Source of the DNA: Ctenosaura bakeri
Taxonomy: Eukaryota > Chordata > Lepidosauria > Squamata > Iguanidae
Length of the DNA stretch: 64,000 nt
Direction: 5' to 3'
Assembly: GCA_948474755.1 (NCBI GenBank)
Contig: CAOLHI010000561.1
Location: forward strand, 434,001 to 498,000
The position numbers were made by a program, and so were the translations under genes. How positions within the stretch are numbered: the stretch's first letter is position 1; each line of letters starts with the position of its first letter. Below, piece after piece: positions 1 through 9,896 of this stretch. The notes under the pieces are model-generated. The model was not told where the DNA came from and ran no database searches. It saw only the letters and a program-made list of their open reading frames with translations.

Positions 1-1
1 G

Positions 2-6
2 GACCC
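2..6. repeat. Target site duplication, left (GACCC)
   Basis: Five bases directly before the left LTR. They match 6114-6118 exactly. A 5-bp duplication is usual for Ty3/gypsy integrases. Confidence 0.85.
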
Positions 7-847
7 TGTCGGCGGCTGGGCGGGGCCGGGCAGGCTCGGGTCTGGCTCAGGCCGAGGCTGGCGTCCCGGAAGCCTCAGCCAGCAGAGTCACCGCAAAACT
101 AAAGCAAGCCTTATTTCAGGCGGTAAACAGGAACGAAAAGAAAGGGTTTTCCTCACCCGGGCAACGAAGGGTTAAGCTGGCTGGCAAGGCTTCCGAGCAG
201 AGTCTCGGCAGGAACGAGGCGGGACCGCAGCAGGGGCAAGGCAGGCAGGAACAAGACAGGAACAAGGCAGCAGCACTGACGGGCAACACACGGAGAGCCG
301 TTGGTTGTTGCTCCGTGCTGAACTTGGCTCCCTCTGGCTCTAAAGTAGGAGCCTGGTGCCGGCGCCGGCGAATCCTGAAGCTGCTGCACAGCTGGGAGCC
401 CTCAGCCGGGCTCACAGCTGAGCGTCCTTAGCCAGCTGCGAGCCCTCAGCCTGCTGCTGACGCTCCTGCAACCGGCGGGAGCGACGGGCAGCCTCCTTGG
501 CCTGCCGCCGCTGCGAGAACGTGGGAGGGAGGCCGTCAGGCTCCTCCGGATCGGGCCCGCGGGTGAGCGGCAGCCCAGCGACCTCCGGGCGACTCTCTTC
601 CGCAGCGCCGGCTCCGTCGGTGTCTTCAGCGGCGTCAGGGCAGGCAGGCTCGGGATGACCTCCTGTAGCGGCAGGTGGCTCCATAGCCTCCTCTGCGGCG
701 GCGGTGGCCTCGACGGCGTCCGGGCAGCTGTTCCCGGCGCCGGAGGCCTCCGCCGCTACTCGCGAGGAGACCTCCGCCGCTACTCGCGAGGAGACCGGAT
801 CGTCCTCCTCCTCGGGTGCTGCGTCTGGGGCCGCGGAGGTCCCGACA
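7..847 (-). repeat. 3' LTR of the sushi-type element
   Basis: 841 bp, with TG...CA ends. In element sense its first ~435 bp (847 down to 412) are coding: they hold the acidic C-terminal tail of pol. Compared with the other LTR it has two rather than three copies of a 24-bp repeat (747-796), an extra 12 bp near 822-833, and lacks 11 bp in the AACAAG-rich stretch near 250-270. The terminal sequence matches the 5' LTR. Confidence 0.95.
747..796 (-). repeat. 24-bp in-frame tandem repeat in the 3' LTR (2 copies)
   Basis: Two identical 24-bp units (747-770, 771-794). Read on the minus strand in the pol tail frame, each gives an eight-residue unit of the type SSRVAAEV. The 5' LTR has three units at 6001-6072. 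The array therefore changed by whole codons between the two LTRs. Confidence 0.9.
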
Positions 848-863
848 TCACTCCCCTCCCCAG
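848..863 (-). promoter_or_regulatory. Polypurine tract
   Basis: In element sense, a GGGGAGGGGAGTGA run directly abuts the 3' LTR start. It would prime plus-strand DNA. It is also coding in the pol tail frame. Confidence 0.75.
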
Positions 864-3800
864 GGATGCTCCTCCCCCCGGGCGGCCGGGGCTTGGCGGG
901 ATAGCGGTGGTGGAAGGCCTGCACCAGCCGGGGCGCGTGGACGTCGGCGGCGTCTTCCCAGGACCGCTCCTCTGGACCGTGGCCGCGCCAGTCGACCAGG
1001 TACTGGAGGCGGCGGCGGCGGCGGCGGGAGTCCAGATATCAGCCACCTCGTACTCCTCCTGTCCGTCGACCGTGACAGGACCGGGGGGCGTACCCGGCCC
1101 GGCGTCGGGCCGCACCCCCGTTGCCGGTTGGAGCAGCGAACGGTGGAACACGGAGTGGATCCGGAGCGATCGTGGAAGCTGCAGGCGGAAGGCGACAGGG
1201 TTGACCTGGGCCGTGATGGTGAAGGGGCCGATGAAGCGGGCGTCTAACTTCCGGTTTGGGCAAGCGGAGGGGAGGTAGCGGGTGGACAGCCACACTCTAT
1301 CTCCGACCTGTAGCGGAGCCCCCGGCTGACGGTGTGCGTCCGCCGTCCGCTTGTACTGCTCCTTGGCCTCCTCCAACTGGGATCGCAGAACGGCTTGCAG
1401 GGCACGTAGTTCCTGCAGCCATTGGTCGGCTGCCGGCACAGCCGACGGAGCTCCGACGGGCGGGAACCATCTCGGGTGGTAGCCATAGGTGGCCATAAAT
1501 GGCGACTGCTGCGTGGAGGCGTGTACGGCGTTGTTGTATGCGAACTCGGCCAGCGGAAGGAGTTCGCTCCAGGTGTCCTGCTGGTAGCAGCTGTAGCAGC
1601 GCAGGTACTGCTCCAGGGTCGCGTTGGTCCGCTTGGTCTGGCCATCCGTCTGCGGGTGGTGCGCCGAGGACAGGTGTGGCTTGACGTCTAGGAGCTGCAG
1701 GAGGTTCTGCCAGAAGCGAGCGGTGAACTGCGCCCCCCGATCAGTCACCACACCTTCTGGCAGGCCGTGTAGCCGAAAGACATGCTGCAGGACGAGACGA
1801 GCTGTCTCCTTGGCGGAGGGTAGAGCCGGGCATGGCACGAAGTGGGCCATCTTTGAGAACAGATCCACTACCACCAGGATGGTGGTGTGGCCTCGGGACG
1901 GCGGCAGCTCCGTCACAAAGTCCATGGAGATTAGCCACCAGGGCCCTGCAGGAGTCGGCAGAGGCTGCAGTAGCCCGGCGGGCTTCCCAGGCGGGTCTTT
2001 GGCCCGGCGACACACTGGACAGGACCGGACGTAGCGATCCACGTCGCTCCGCACCCGCGGCCACCAAAACTCTCGCAGGATCAGATGAAGAGTCTTGAAG
2101 AGGCCAAAGTGCCCGGCCGGCCTCCCGTCATGGCAGAGACGAAGGACTTCCTCCCGGCAAGGCCCCGCCGGGACGAACAGCCTGCCCCGGTGGTACAACA
2201 GACCCTCTTGGCGGGACCAAGGGGACGCGGGGTCCTCCGCTTGCAACTGCTGCTGGAACGGCTCCCCGGCCTGAGCCGCGCGGATGCGCCGCGACAGGTC
2301 CGCCACATCGACGGCGGCGGCGAAGTTCTCGGGTCGGAGGATCGTGGACCGGACGTCAGCCTCGGCCGTGGCGGCGTACTCCGGCTTCCGCGACAAGGTG
2401 TCCGCGCGTCGGTTGCGGGCCCGGGGGACATATTGCAGCTGGAAGTCAAAGCGGGCGAAGAACTGGGCCCAACGCATCTGCCGCGGGGTTAGCTTTCGGG
2501 CGGTCTGCAAAAACTCCAGGTTGCGGTGGTCCGTCCGCACCTGGACCGGATGCTGGGCCCCTTCCAGGAGGTGGCGCCACGCCTCAAACGCCACCTTGAC
2601 CGCCAGGAGCTCCTTCTCCCAGATGGTATAGTTCTGTTCGGGGGGAGTGAGCTGCCGGGAGTGGTACGCGCACGGCAAGAGCTGGCCCTCCGGTCCGGAT
2701 GCCTGGAGTAGGACCGCGCCGACCGCCACATCTGACGCGTCCGTCTCCAGCACAAACGGACGCTTGGGGTCCGGAAGCTGCAGGATCGGCTGGGAGACGA
2801 ACCGGGCCTTGAGGCGCTCGAAGGCCTGCTGCTCCTCGGGAGTCCACCGGAACGGCGCCTTGCCTCGGAGGACGCTGGTGATGGGCGCCGCCAGCTCTGC
2901 GTACTCCGGGATGAACTTCCGGTAAAAGTTCGCGAATCCCAGGAAGTGCTGCACGTCCTTGCGGCACCCCGGTGGCCGCCACGACACTATCGCCTCCACT
3001 TTGGCCGGGTTCATCTCAATACCCCTCTGCGTCACCCGGTAGCCCAAGAAGTCGACTTCGCGGAGGTCGAAGGCGCACTTCTCGAGCTTGGCGTAGAGGC
3101 GGTGCTCCCGCAGCCGCTGCAGGACGGTCCGGACGTGGGCTTCGTGTACTCGCTGGTTCGGCGAGTAGATGAGGAAATCATCTAGATAGATGATCACGAA
3201 GCAATCAAGCAGGTCCCGAAACACGTCGTTGACGAAGTGCTGGAAGACGGCCGGGGCGTTGCACAGACCGAACGGCATCACGGTGTACTCGTAGTGCCCG
3301 TATCGCGTCTGGAACGCCGTCTTCCACTCGTCCCCCGCCCGGATGTGCACCAGGTTGTAGGCCCCCCGCAGGTCCAACTTGGTGAACACCCTCGCATGCC
3401 GTAAGCGCTCCAACAGTTCCGGGATTAGCGGCAGCGGGTACCGGTTCCGGATAGTGATCCGGTTTAGGGCGCGGTAGTCATTACAGAGCCGGAGTTCGCC
3501 CGATTTTTTGCGCACAAACAGCACGGGGGCCCCGGCAGGCGATGTGGAGGGCCGCACAAACCCCCGGCGCAGGTTCTTTTCCAAGAACTCTCGCAAGGCC
3601 ACCAGCTCCGGCTCAGACAAGGCGTAGATCCGTCCTGTGGGGATCGGGGCACCCGGGACCAGGTCTATGGCGCAGTCGTAAACCCGGTGTGGCGGCAGGC
3701 GGTCCGCCTCCTTTGGATCAAAGACATCCGCATAATCCCGGTACTTATGCAGCAGCTCCACTGTGGAGTCGGGCCCCAGGGACTCCAATGCAGCCATCAG

Positions 3801-4227
3801 CCGCTCCGGCCAACAGTGTTCTTGGCAGTAGTGGGAAGCGAACAGCACCTCGCGCCGTGACCAAGAGATGTGCGGGTCATGGCGCGAGAGCCATGGCATT
3901 CCCAAAACCACTGGGAAGTAGGGCACCGCCGTCACCAGGAACCGGATCTGCTCGACGTGCCCCTGGATCTCTAGCACCACCTCGGCTGTCTGGTGAGTGA
4001 CAGGCCCCGACCGCAGCAGACGCCCATCAATGGTCTCCACTGGTCGGGACTCAGGCAGCGGCTCCAGAGGAATGCAGTGGTCTCGGGCGAACTGGGCGTT
4101 GAGGAAGTTGTTAGATGCCCCAGAATCAATCATCACCCCCACCGGGGCGGGCGCAGCATCGCCGTGGCTCACCGTCGCGGCAACCAACAGTGGGTCACGT
4201 TTGGGTGCAGGTGAATCCTCAGGCCCT

Positions 4228-4286
4228 TGGCCGCCAGGCTCCCCCAGGCCTCGCAGGCCATCTAGGTCTGGGGGGTGGCGTTTCCC
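4228..4286 (-). promoter_or_regulatory. -1 ribosomal frameshift signal: GGGAAAC slip site and predicted pseudoknot
   Basis: The heptamer GGGAAAC lies at 4286-4280 on the minus strand, in the required phase (G GGA AAC in gag codons). After a 5-nt spacer, CCCCCAG (4274-4268) can pair with CTGGGGG (4247-4241). In the loop, TGGCC (4260-4256) can pair with GGCCA (4232-4228), giving an H-type pseudoknot. The gag stop (4264-4262) is inside. PEG10 uses the same heptamer (known). The pseudoknot is my inference; a hairpin GGCCT/AGGCC at 4259-4247 could compete. Confidence 0.85.
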
Positions 4287-5221
4287 GGTCTCCCAGCCGG
4301 GGCGGACTTGGTGGGACACACCCGGGCAAAATGTCCACCGAGGCCACAATACAAACAGAGTCCACCGCGCCGTCGGCGCTCTCTCTCCTCCGGAGTCAGC
4401 CGAGGACGGGCCCCTCCCAGCTGCATCGACTCCTCCATGTCCGTAGCGCCACCGGACGCACTGCCGGCGGGCCGAGCCGCAGGCGAGTCTCGTGGAGCAG
4501 CTGTCCCGGAGCGCGCTCCCACCACTGGCCGCGGGCCAGGGGCCGCTGCCCGACGGGCCTGCCTACGGGCTTCCAGGCGCCCGTCGATGCGGAGGGCCAG
4601 CTGTATCAGCCGCTCCATGGTAGGAGGCGGCGAGCTGCGGGCCAGCTCGTCCAGGATCTCCGGCGACAGCCCGGCCCGGAACTGGTCTCGGAGGGCGGCA
4701 TCATTGTAGCCCAGGTCTTGGGTGAGCAAGCAGAAAGCAGTGGTGTATTCCCGCACGGAACCTCGCCCTTGCTGCAGCTGCCGAAGCTGCCGGCTCGCTG
4801 TTTCCACACGCACCAGGTCGCCCCAGACCTCCCGGAAGGCCTGCAGGAACGCCGCCATACTGTCCAGGACCGCGCTGTTCTGTTGCAGCAACGGCGTGGC
4901 CCACTTAGCAGGCGAGCCTGACAACAGGCTGATGATAAACGCCACCTGGGCCCGCTCAGTAGGAAAGTCCTGGCCGCGTACCTGTATGTAGAGGCGGCAG
5001 TTTGCTAGGAAAGTCTCTAGGTCCGCCGGGTCCCCAGAAAAACGCTGCGGCACAACAATGGGGATTTTAGCTGCAGGGGCCCGGGCTGCCTGCAGCTGTC
5101 CCACCTGGAATTGCAAATTTTGCAGGGCCTGGGTCATCTGGTCCGTTTGGGCTCGCAGGCTCTGATTTTCCTGCGCTAGGGCTGCTACCTGAGCCCTCAG
5201 GGCGGCATTCTCCCCCTCCAT
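4262..5221 (-). CDS. gag: Gag polyprotein of the sushi-type retrotransposon
   Basis: 319 residues, intact. Gag assembles the particle and packages element RNA. Residues ~1-46 form a Gln/Leu/Ala-rich coiled coil. Residues ~50-215 are a capsid-like Retrotrans_gag domain (the QRFSGDP motif starts it). An Arg-rich linker follows. One CCHC knuckle lies at C289-X2-C292-X4-H297-X4-C302. This architecture is that of sushi-ichi Gag and its domesticated relatives PEG10, RTL1 and LDOC1. The start is the first Met after the LTR, 28 nt inside it and overlapping nothing upstream. The stop lies inside the frameshift pseudoknot. The next frame (pol) overlaps by 88 nt in the -1 frame. Confidence 0.93.
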   Translation of the reverse strand: MEGENAALRAQVAALAQENQSLRAQTDQMTQALQNLQFQVGQLQAARAPAAKIPIVVPQRFSGDPADLETFLANCRLYIQVRGQDFPTERAQVAFIISLLSGSPAKWATPLLQQNSAVLDSMAAFLQAFREVWGDLVRVETASRQLRQLQQGRGSVREYTTAFCLLTQDLGYNDAALRDQFRAGLSPEILDELARSSPPPTMERLIQLALRIDGRLEARRQARRAAAPGPRPVVGARSGTAAPRDSPAARPAGSASGGATDMEESMQLGGARPRLTPEERERRRRGGLCLYCGLGGHFARVCPTKSAPAGRPGNATPQT

Positions 5222-5235
5222 CCTGCCCGGCAGGG

Positions 5236-5249
5236 ACGGAGCAACAATC
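5236..5249 (-). promoter_or_regulatory. Self-primer binding site
   Basis: Directly inside the 5' LTR in element sense. No TGG-type tRNA primer site is present. Instead TTGTTGCTCCGT (5247-5236) is the exact complement of ACGGAGCAACAA in the LTR (5570-5559). Tf1/sushi elements are known to prime with the folded-back 5' end of their own RNA. This fits, and it predicts transcription start close to 5570. Confidence 0.78.
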
Positions 5250-6113
5250 TGTCGGCGGCTGGGCGGGGCCGGGCAGGCTCGGGTCTGGCTCAGGCCGAGG
5301 CTGGCGTCCCGGAAGCCTCAGCCAGCAGAGTCACCGCAAAACTAAAGCAAGCCTTACTTCAGGCGGTAAACAGGAACGAAAAGAAAGGGTTTTCCTCACC
5401 CGGGCAACGAAGGGTTAAGCTGGCTGGCAAGGCTTCCGAGCAGAGTCTCGGCAGGAACGAGGCGGGACCGCAGCAGGGGCAAGGCAGGCAGGAACAAAGC
5501 AGGAACAAGACAGGAACAAGGCAGCAGCACTGACGGGCAACACACGGAGAGCCGTTGGTTGTTGCTCCGTGCTGAACTTGGCTCCCTCTGGCTCTAAAGT
5601 AGGAGCCTGGTGCCGGCGCCGGCCAATCCTGAAGCTGCTGCACAGCTGGGAGCCCTCAGCCGGGCTCACAGCTGAGCGTTCTTAGCCAGCTGCGAGCCCT
5701 CAGCCTGCCGCTGACGCTCCAGCAACCGGCGGGAGCGACGGGCAGCCTCCTTGGCCTGCTGCCGCTGCGAGAACGTGGGAGGGAGGCCGTCAGGCTCCTC
5801 CGGATCGGGCCCGCGGGTGAGCGGCAGCCCAGCGACCTCCGGGCGACTCTCTTCCGCAGCGCCGGCTCCGTCGGTGTCTTCAGCGGCGTCAGGGCAGGCA
5901 GGCTCGGGACGACCTCCCGTAGCGGCAGGTGGCTCCATAGCCTCCTCTGCGGCGGCGGTGGCCTCGACGGCGTCCGGGCAGCTGTTCCCGGCGCTGGAGG
6001 CCTCCGCCGCTACTCGCAAGGAGACCTCCGCTGCTACTCGCGAGGAGACCTCCACTGCTACTCGCGAGGAGACCGGATCGTCCTCCTCCTCGGGTGCTGC
6101 GGAGGTCCCGACA
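5250..6113 (-). repeat. 5' LTR of the sushi-type element
   Basis: 864 bp, about 98.5% identical to the left LTR outside the indels. The 12-mer at 5559-5570 is perfectly complementary to the site just inside the LTR, so the RNA 5' end probably maps close to 5570. In element sense a weak TATA-like stretch (TTTAGAG) lies at roughly 5590-5604, upstream of that point. The coding-type frame (down to 5666) is also kept open here, although a promoter-proximal LTR would not need it. Confidence 0.93.
6001..6072 (-). repeat. 24-bp in-frame tandem repeat in the 5' LTR (3 copies)
   Basis: Three 24-bp units (6001-6024, 6025-6048, 6049-6072) with scattered substitutions. They match the two units at 747-796. 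Confidence 0.9.
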
Positions 6114-6118
6114 GACCC
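6114..6118. repeat. Target site duplication, right (GACCC)
   Basis: Five bases directly after the right LTR, identical to 2-6. This fixes the element ends at 7 and 6113. Confidence 0.85.
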
Positions 6119-6950
6119 ATCCCCTGGTATCAGGTTTTGTCCCTGAAACCTCAAGGAATGGGATGTAGCTGACCTGGTAACTCTAGACATTGTCCTCCAG
6201 CACTCCTGAAGGAGCAGCAGACCAGTTTAGAGAAATGGAATCAGGTCTCTTTTGTGCAGAACAGCTGTGTCTTCTGACAAAAGAGAATTACTGGGAGTGC
6301 TAAAGAAAGAGTCAAACAACTGCCACTACTCCCTCCCTGCATCTGCTACACAAGGGCATTGCCTCACTCTGCCTAATGATAGAGCCAGTCCTGTCAAACA
6401 GGCTGACACCCAGGAAACCTAGGATACAAGAGAGGAAAAATGGGGGCTGAATCCCTTAACCCCAATTTATTAGGAGGGGGCTAACTAATTCCTCAAGGAT
6501 GATCAGACAAGCAAACACACATATGAAAAACCTTGGTGTTGCAGTCAAAACTAGGCACTTGTTGATAAAGGAACAGGAAAGGTGCTGCTCAAGGACCAGC
6601 ACTTGACTTATACACTGGCCTTGGGAGGAGAGCCAACAGCAAAGCAAGGAGCTAAACTGAACTGAGCCTACTAGAAGAACAGGAGGAGTGGGAGGGAGAG
6701 TTGAAACGGAAGAGGCCAAACCCTAACAATCATTTCCAGGTTTTTTTTTCCTCCACTGTTCTGGAACATTCATAAAGTTTTCTTTTTCCTTCCTTGCTTA
6801 ATTATTAATCCAACAGTGCACCATCTTGAGCCCTTCCACCTTTAAAACAACATATATGTTCAGAGTCCCTGTTCATTTCATGTTTGGATTTAGAATATCC
6901 TGTGCAAGATGCTGGAGAACAGAGACAAAGGATCTATAGATATTATCTAG
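6119..6950. other. Gene-free flank, no recognised feature
   Basis: Unique-looking AT-moderate DNA right of the retrotransposon. The frame at 6190-5666 is only the LTR coding frame reading out into this flank. Confidence 0.6.
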
Positions 6951-7101
6951 GGCCATTTCTACACAAGACTGTTAGAGCGTTATGATTTCACTTTCAACCT
7001 CCTATGGAATCCTGGGGTTTGCAGTTTAGGGAGGGGCCAGAATTCCATAGGAGGTTGAAAGTGGAATCAGAGTGCTGTAACAGTCTCGTGCGGAAATGGT
7101 C
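6951..7101. mobile_element. Fold-back MITE, GGCC termini
   Basis: A 151-bp palindrome running from GGCCATTTCT to AAATGGTC, flanked by TAG on both sides. Both arms share the private variant CAACCTCCTATGG, where most other copies have CAACATCCTATGG. The 3-bp AT-rich duplication and GGCC end suggest the PIF/Harbinger superfamily (inference). Confidence 0.85.
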
Positions 7102-7309
7102 TAGGTTAGGAAGCCACAAAATCCTATGAATAATTACTTAGAGAGAAGGGATTTTGCAGTCATGGCTGTGAGAACTTGCTTGCTATCCCATGGCCTACTT
7201 TGTCCCCTTTCATAAAAACCTTAGGGGAAAAATGCCAACCTTGATGGCCAAACTTACATGTTATATGTTTTTGCCAATCAAGGATGGATGTCTGATAACT
7301 GATGTCTTT

Positions 7310-7515
7310 GGCCATTTCTGCACAACAGTTACAGTGCTCTTATTCCATTTTCGACATCCTGTGGAATTCTGGGGTTTGTGGTTTACATAGCAGCACTTGC
7401 CAAAGAGCTCTCTGGCTGAGAATTCTAAATGCCCTTCCCCAAACTGCAAACCCCAAGATTCCATAGGACATTGAAAGTAGAATAATAGCTATGACAGTGT
7501 AGGGCAGAAATGGCC
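7310..7515. mobile_element. Fold-back MITE, GGCC termini
   Basis: 206 bp, GGCCATTTCTG ... GAAATGGCC, flanked by TTT on both sides. It is the longer form, with a middle segment between the arms (CCAAAGAGCTCTCTGGCTGAG region). Confidence 0.85.
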
Positions 7516-9334
7516 TTTGAGTTCCAGTTGACCTCTTTCTTAAAATATGCACTTTGGGATTTTTGAATTTCCCACTTAATCATTTGGTCACATCCACAGT
7601 CCACCCAGTTGAGAGCAGACCAGAGACTATTATTGGCAGGTAGAATTTTACCTGCCCCTGGCTGTCTCTGATAGGGGATACACATCCTCCTCCCCCTATG
7701 TGCTGGTTGCTTGGGCCCTAGTGAGTGTTTTATCCTCTTTAATGGAACTCAGAATGAAATATGTCATCTTCTGGAATGTTCTCTGCCCTTTTGCTTCTCC
7801 ACAGTGATGAAGATTCCTGCTCATTTCCTCGTACCACTACTCTTGCTCTTCTGTTCTAGATGAAATTTACAAGTAAGATCAACCTCCACCCCATCCTGTA
7901 AACCACACATATAGGCTGATGTCAGTCCTCTTACTGAAAAACTCTCAGTCGAAGTCCGGGTTAAAGAAAAAGAACCTTTCACGAGGGATACCACAAGTCT
8001 CAAGTTGCACAACAGACTGAATGGGTACATTTCTCACTTGGTTGGAGAATTCCTAACTATGATGAGATGGTTTACATTTCTATTTGCATTATAGTAATTA
8101 TTCCAAAATATGCACCTCCATATTGCTGCACTTACACATAAGCTAACATATAGATATTATATGCAAATATGTGCCCTCTTTCATTGTCCATTTTGAGATG
8201 TTTTTCTTCCTTTGGAGTGATGTGTACATGGCCTGATGAGCAGCATGTCATAATGACCGTAACTGTTTGTATGACACGTCAGGACCACAGCTGTCTTCTG
8301 CTTACTCTTTCTGATCCTTTGATCTTTTGGGTTTACTGATCCCATAAGGCACTTCCTTATTTATAATAGGATCTGAGAGCTGAGGCCACATCTTTGTTGC
8401 AGAGGACTCCTGATAAGCAGAACAGGAGGTCTAAAGTTTTATTTTTCAAAACACAAACAAAAGCAGGACACTTTTGCAAAATAAAACCATTTGCCTTGAT
8501 TCATGTATTTTGTGCAGTTTGTGTGTGCAGAGTTTTTTATTTTCTTTTGCTGAGGATGGGGTAGTAAAGAAAATGAAACATGTAGTGTTGAAGGCAACAC
8601 TGACAGTACTGGAGGACCTTCCAAAATTACTGTCTGGCAGTGGATTTGAACCCTGACTTTCTGAAAGCTAAACTGGAACCTAGTTTCTACAACTTCTGCT
8701 CCTGTTTCCCTGAGTGACTTTTGTGGCTGATCCATTCATAGGGATGTAGTATACCTTCACTAATTAAATACCTTCATGCAATAACAAATCATTTCGGCAA
8801 TTTTTTCCCCATCTCATGAGAATATAACTGCCCAATTTTAAGGTGCTATTCATACTTTGGGACTTGTTTGGGGAAAATCAAATTGGGCAGAGATGCACAC
8901 ATGTATTTCCTATGCAGAAAAAGTGTGCAAAATACATTGATATTGCTTTGAGAGCGGAAAGCAGATTCTCAGCAGAATATCCTCTTATGTGTGTGCTTTT
9001 TTTTTTGTTTTTTTGTAGGGGTCGAGGATATTCATATTAACAAACATTCTTTGCACCCCTACCTCTCCTTTGTCTTCTTTTCTATCATGATTGGTTTCTA
9101 TCCCTTCCTGCCTCTACATCACCTTTCCTTTATTATAGCAAGCAAATGCGCAGCTAGTAAAGATATAAAACTTACCAAAGATGCTGCCTCTGCCTATTCC
9201 TCTACCTGCAAATTCCGCTTGTGTCCCTTCAGTCTCAGCAGTCTTTCCCCTTCATTCTATTTGTAGCCACTTGACTAGATTCTGATCTTTTATATACTGT
9301 CAGCCCCAACTGTACATACTTGCTATATACTCAC
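7516..9334. other. Gene-free stretch, no recognised feature
   Basis: AT-rich DNA without a long frame. A TTTCCTATGCAGAAAAA motif near 8908-8924 resembles the palindromic motif cluster at 26050-26300. I see nothing else supportable. Confidence 0.5.
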
Positions 9335-9690
9335 CAATATTTCACAGATGCAAATTGGGACGTAGCCAAGCAACATCAGAAGCTGGTCAAGATGACAAAA
9401 GGAATTAATGAGGAAGAACACACAAGCTTGGAAAGGCTGCACTAGTTTGTTTTGCCTTTGTTTACTGAGAAAGGCAAGATTCTTCCCTCTCTCCTCCTCC
9501 CCCCTACTAAATTGAGTGAAGACTAGTTTTGCATTTTGATCTGCTTGCAGCAATTCAAATAAGCTGAAGAAGAAATAGGAGGACAAGAGAGGAACTGGGA
9601 CATTTTTAAAATAGTTGAAAAAGTGGAACAACAGAAGATTGAATGGAACTGTTCCTGCCAACTTATGACAGTTGGAGGGTATATTTCTAC
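9335..9690 (+). repeat. Unclassified dispersed repeat, copy 1
   Basis: Similar over ~340 bp to 30930-31262. Shared landmarks in order are TTTCACAGATG, GAACACACA, AAGGCAAGATTCT, TTTTGCATTTTGA, GGGACATTTT and GTTCCTGCCAA. Both are on the same strand. No coding potential. The 3' end of this copy overlaps the start of the 242-bp duplication. Confidence 0.6.
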
Positions 9691-9896
9691 AGATATCTCT
9701 GCTTATGTCTCCTCCCGTTGCTTGAATTGAGGGGACCCTATAACCAGATGACATAAGAAACTGAGTAAGGCCTGTCATTCACTTCTGTTAGTACTGCATC
9801 ATTGCTTCTGGTCAGGACACTTTTAGAATCAACATCTGATTTTCAAAGTGTCTGGCAGAAAAACCCTGACCTTTTGCAGCTCTGCATTTTTTTGAC
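9655..9896 (+). repeat. 242-bp direct duplication, left copy
   Basis: Matches 10682-10923 with only two substitutions. It directly abuts the left end of the LTR at 9897. Its start continues the dispersed repeat to its left, so this is the original junction on the left side. Confidence 0.95.

Larger units (their letters stand above)
412..1035 (-). pseudogene. Pol C-terminus (rest of chromodomain and acidic tail) in the shifted frame
   Basis: Open from the break at ~1035 to a stop at 412. It begins with an Arg-rich stretch, continues with chromodomain-like aromatic/acidic sequence, then a Pro/Glu/Ala-rich tail ending in an Arg/Gln-rich helix. It crosses the polypurine tract (848-861) and uses ~145 codons of the 3' LTR, so the LTR is partly coding. 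The 24-bp repeats translate as repeated SSRVAAE units. In an undamaged copy this would be the natural end of pol. The role of the acidic tail is unknown to me. Confidence 0.8.
780..4349 (-). pseudogene. pol: Pol polyprotein (PR-RT-RH-IN-chromodomain start), two lesions
   Basis: Long frame in -1 relative to gag. The listed Met is only the first Met; expression should be by frameshift near 4283. Domains by residue: aspartic protease with DSGA at 75-78; RT ~245-435 with D326 and YLDD at 388-391; RNase H with D537, E580, D607 and D650; integrase zinc finger H740/H747/C777/C780; DDE core D810 and D870; GPF motif ~1041; chromodomain start ~1098. In the D,D-35-E core the third acid, residue 906 (codon 1634-1632), is Lys in a QTKR context where the family has QTER, so strand transfer should be lost. 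Near 1032-1037 (residue 1105/1106) one base is missing. After that the frame reads Ala-rich sequence and runs uselessly to 780. Confidence 0.93.
7..6113 (-). mobile_element. Sushi-type (Tf1/sushi group) Ty3/gypsy LTR retrotransposon, nearly complete
   Basis: A 6.1-kb element read on the minus strand. Order in element sense: 5' LTR (6113-5250), self-primer site, gag, pol, polypurine tract, 3' LTR (847-7). It begins TGTCG and ends CGACA in both LTRs, and the 5-mer GACCC directly flanks it on both sides. The group is assigned from the Gag type (coiled coil plus one CCHC knuckle, like PEG10/RTL genes), the DSGA protease, the PR-RT-RH-IN domain order, a GPF motif followed by a chromodomain start, the GGGAAAC slip site and the self-priming complementarity. 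The two LTRs differ by about a dozen substitutions plus three indels, so the insertion is fairly young. Two lesions in pol make this copy non-autonomous. Confidence 0.95.

Noticed and set aside
655..1278. Plus-strand frame of 207 residues
   Set aside because: Opposite-strand shadow of GC-rich pol and LTR coding; no domain.
4115..4921. Plus-strand frame of 268 residues
   Set aside because: Shadow of gag; composition explains the openness.
5666..6190. 174-residue frame covering the right LTR and flank as a host gene
   Set aside because: It is the LTR-encoded pol tail frame reading into unrelated flank by chance.
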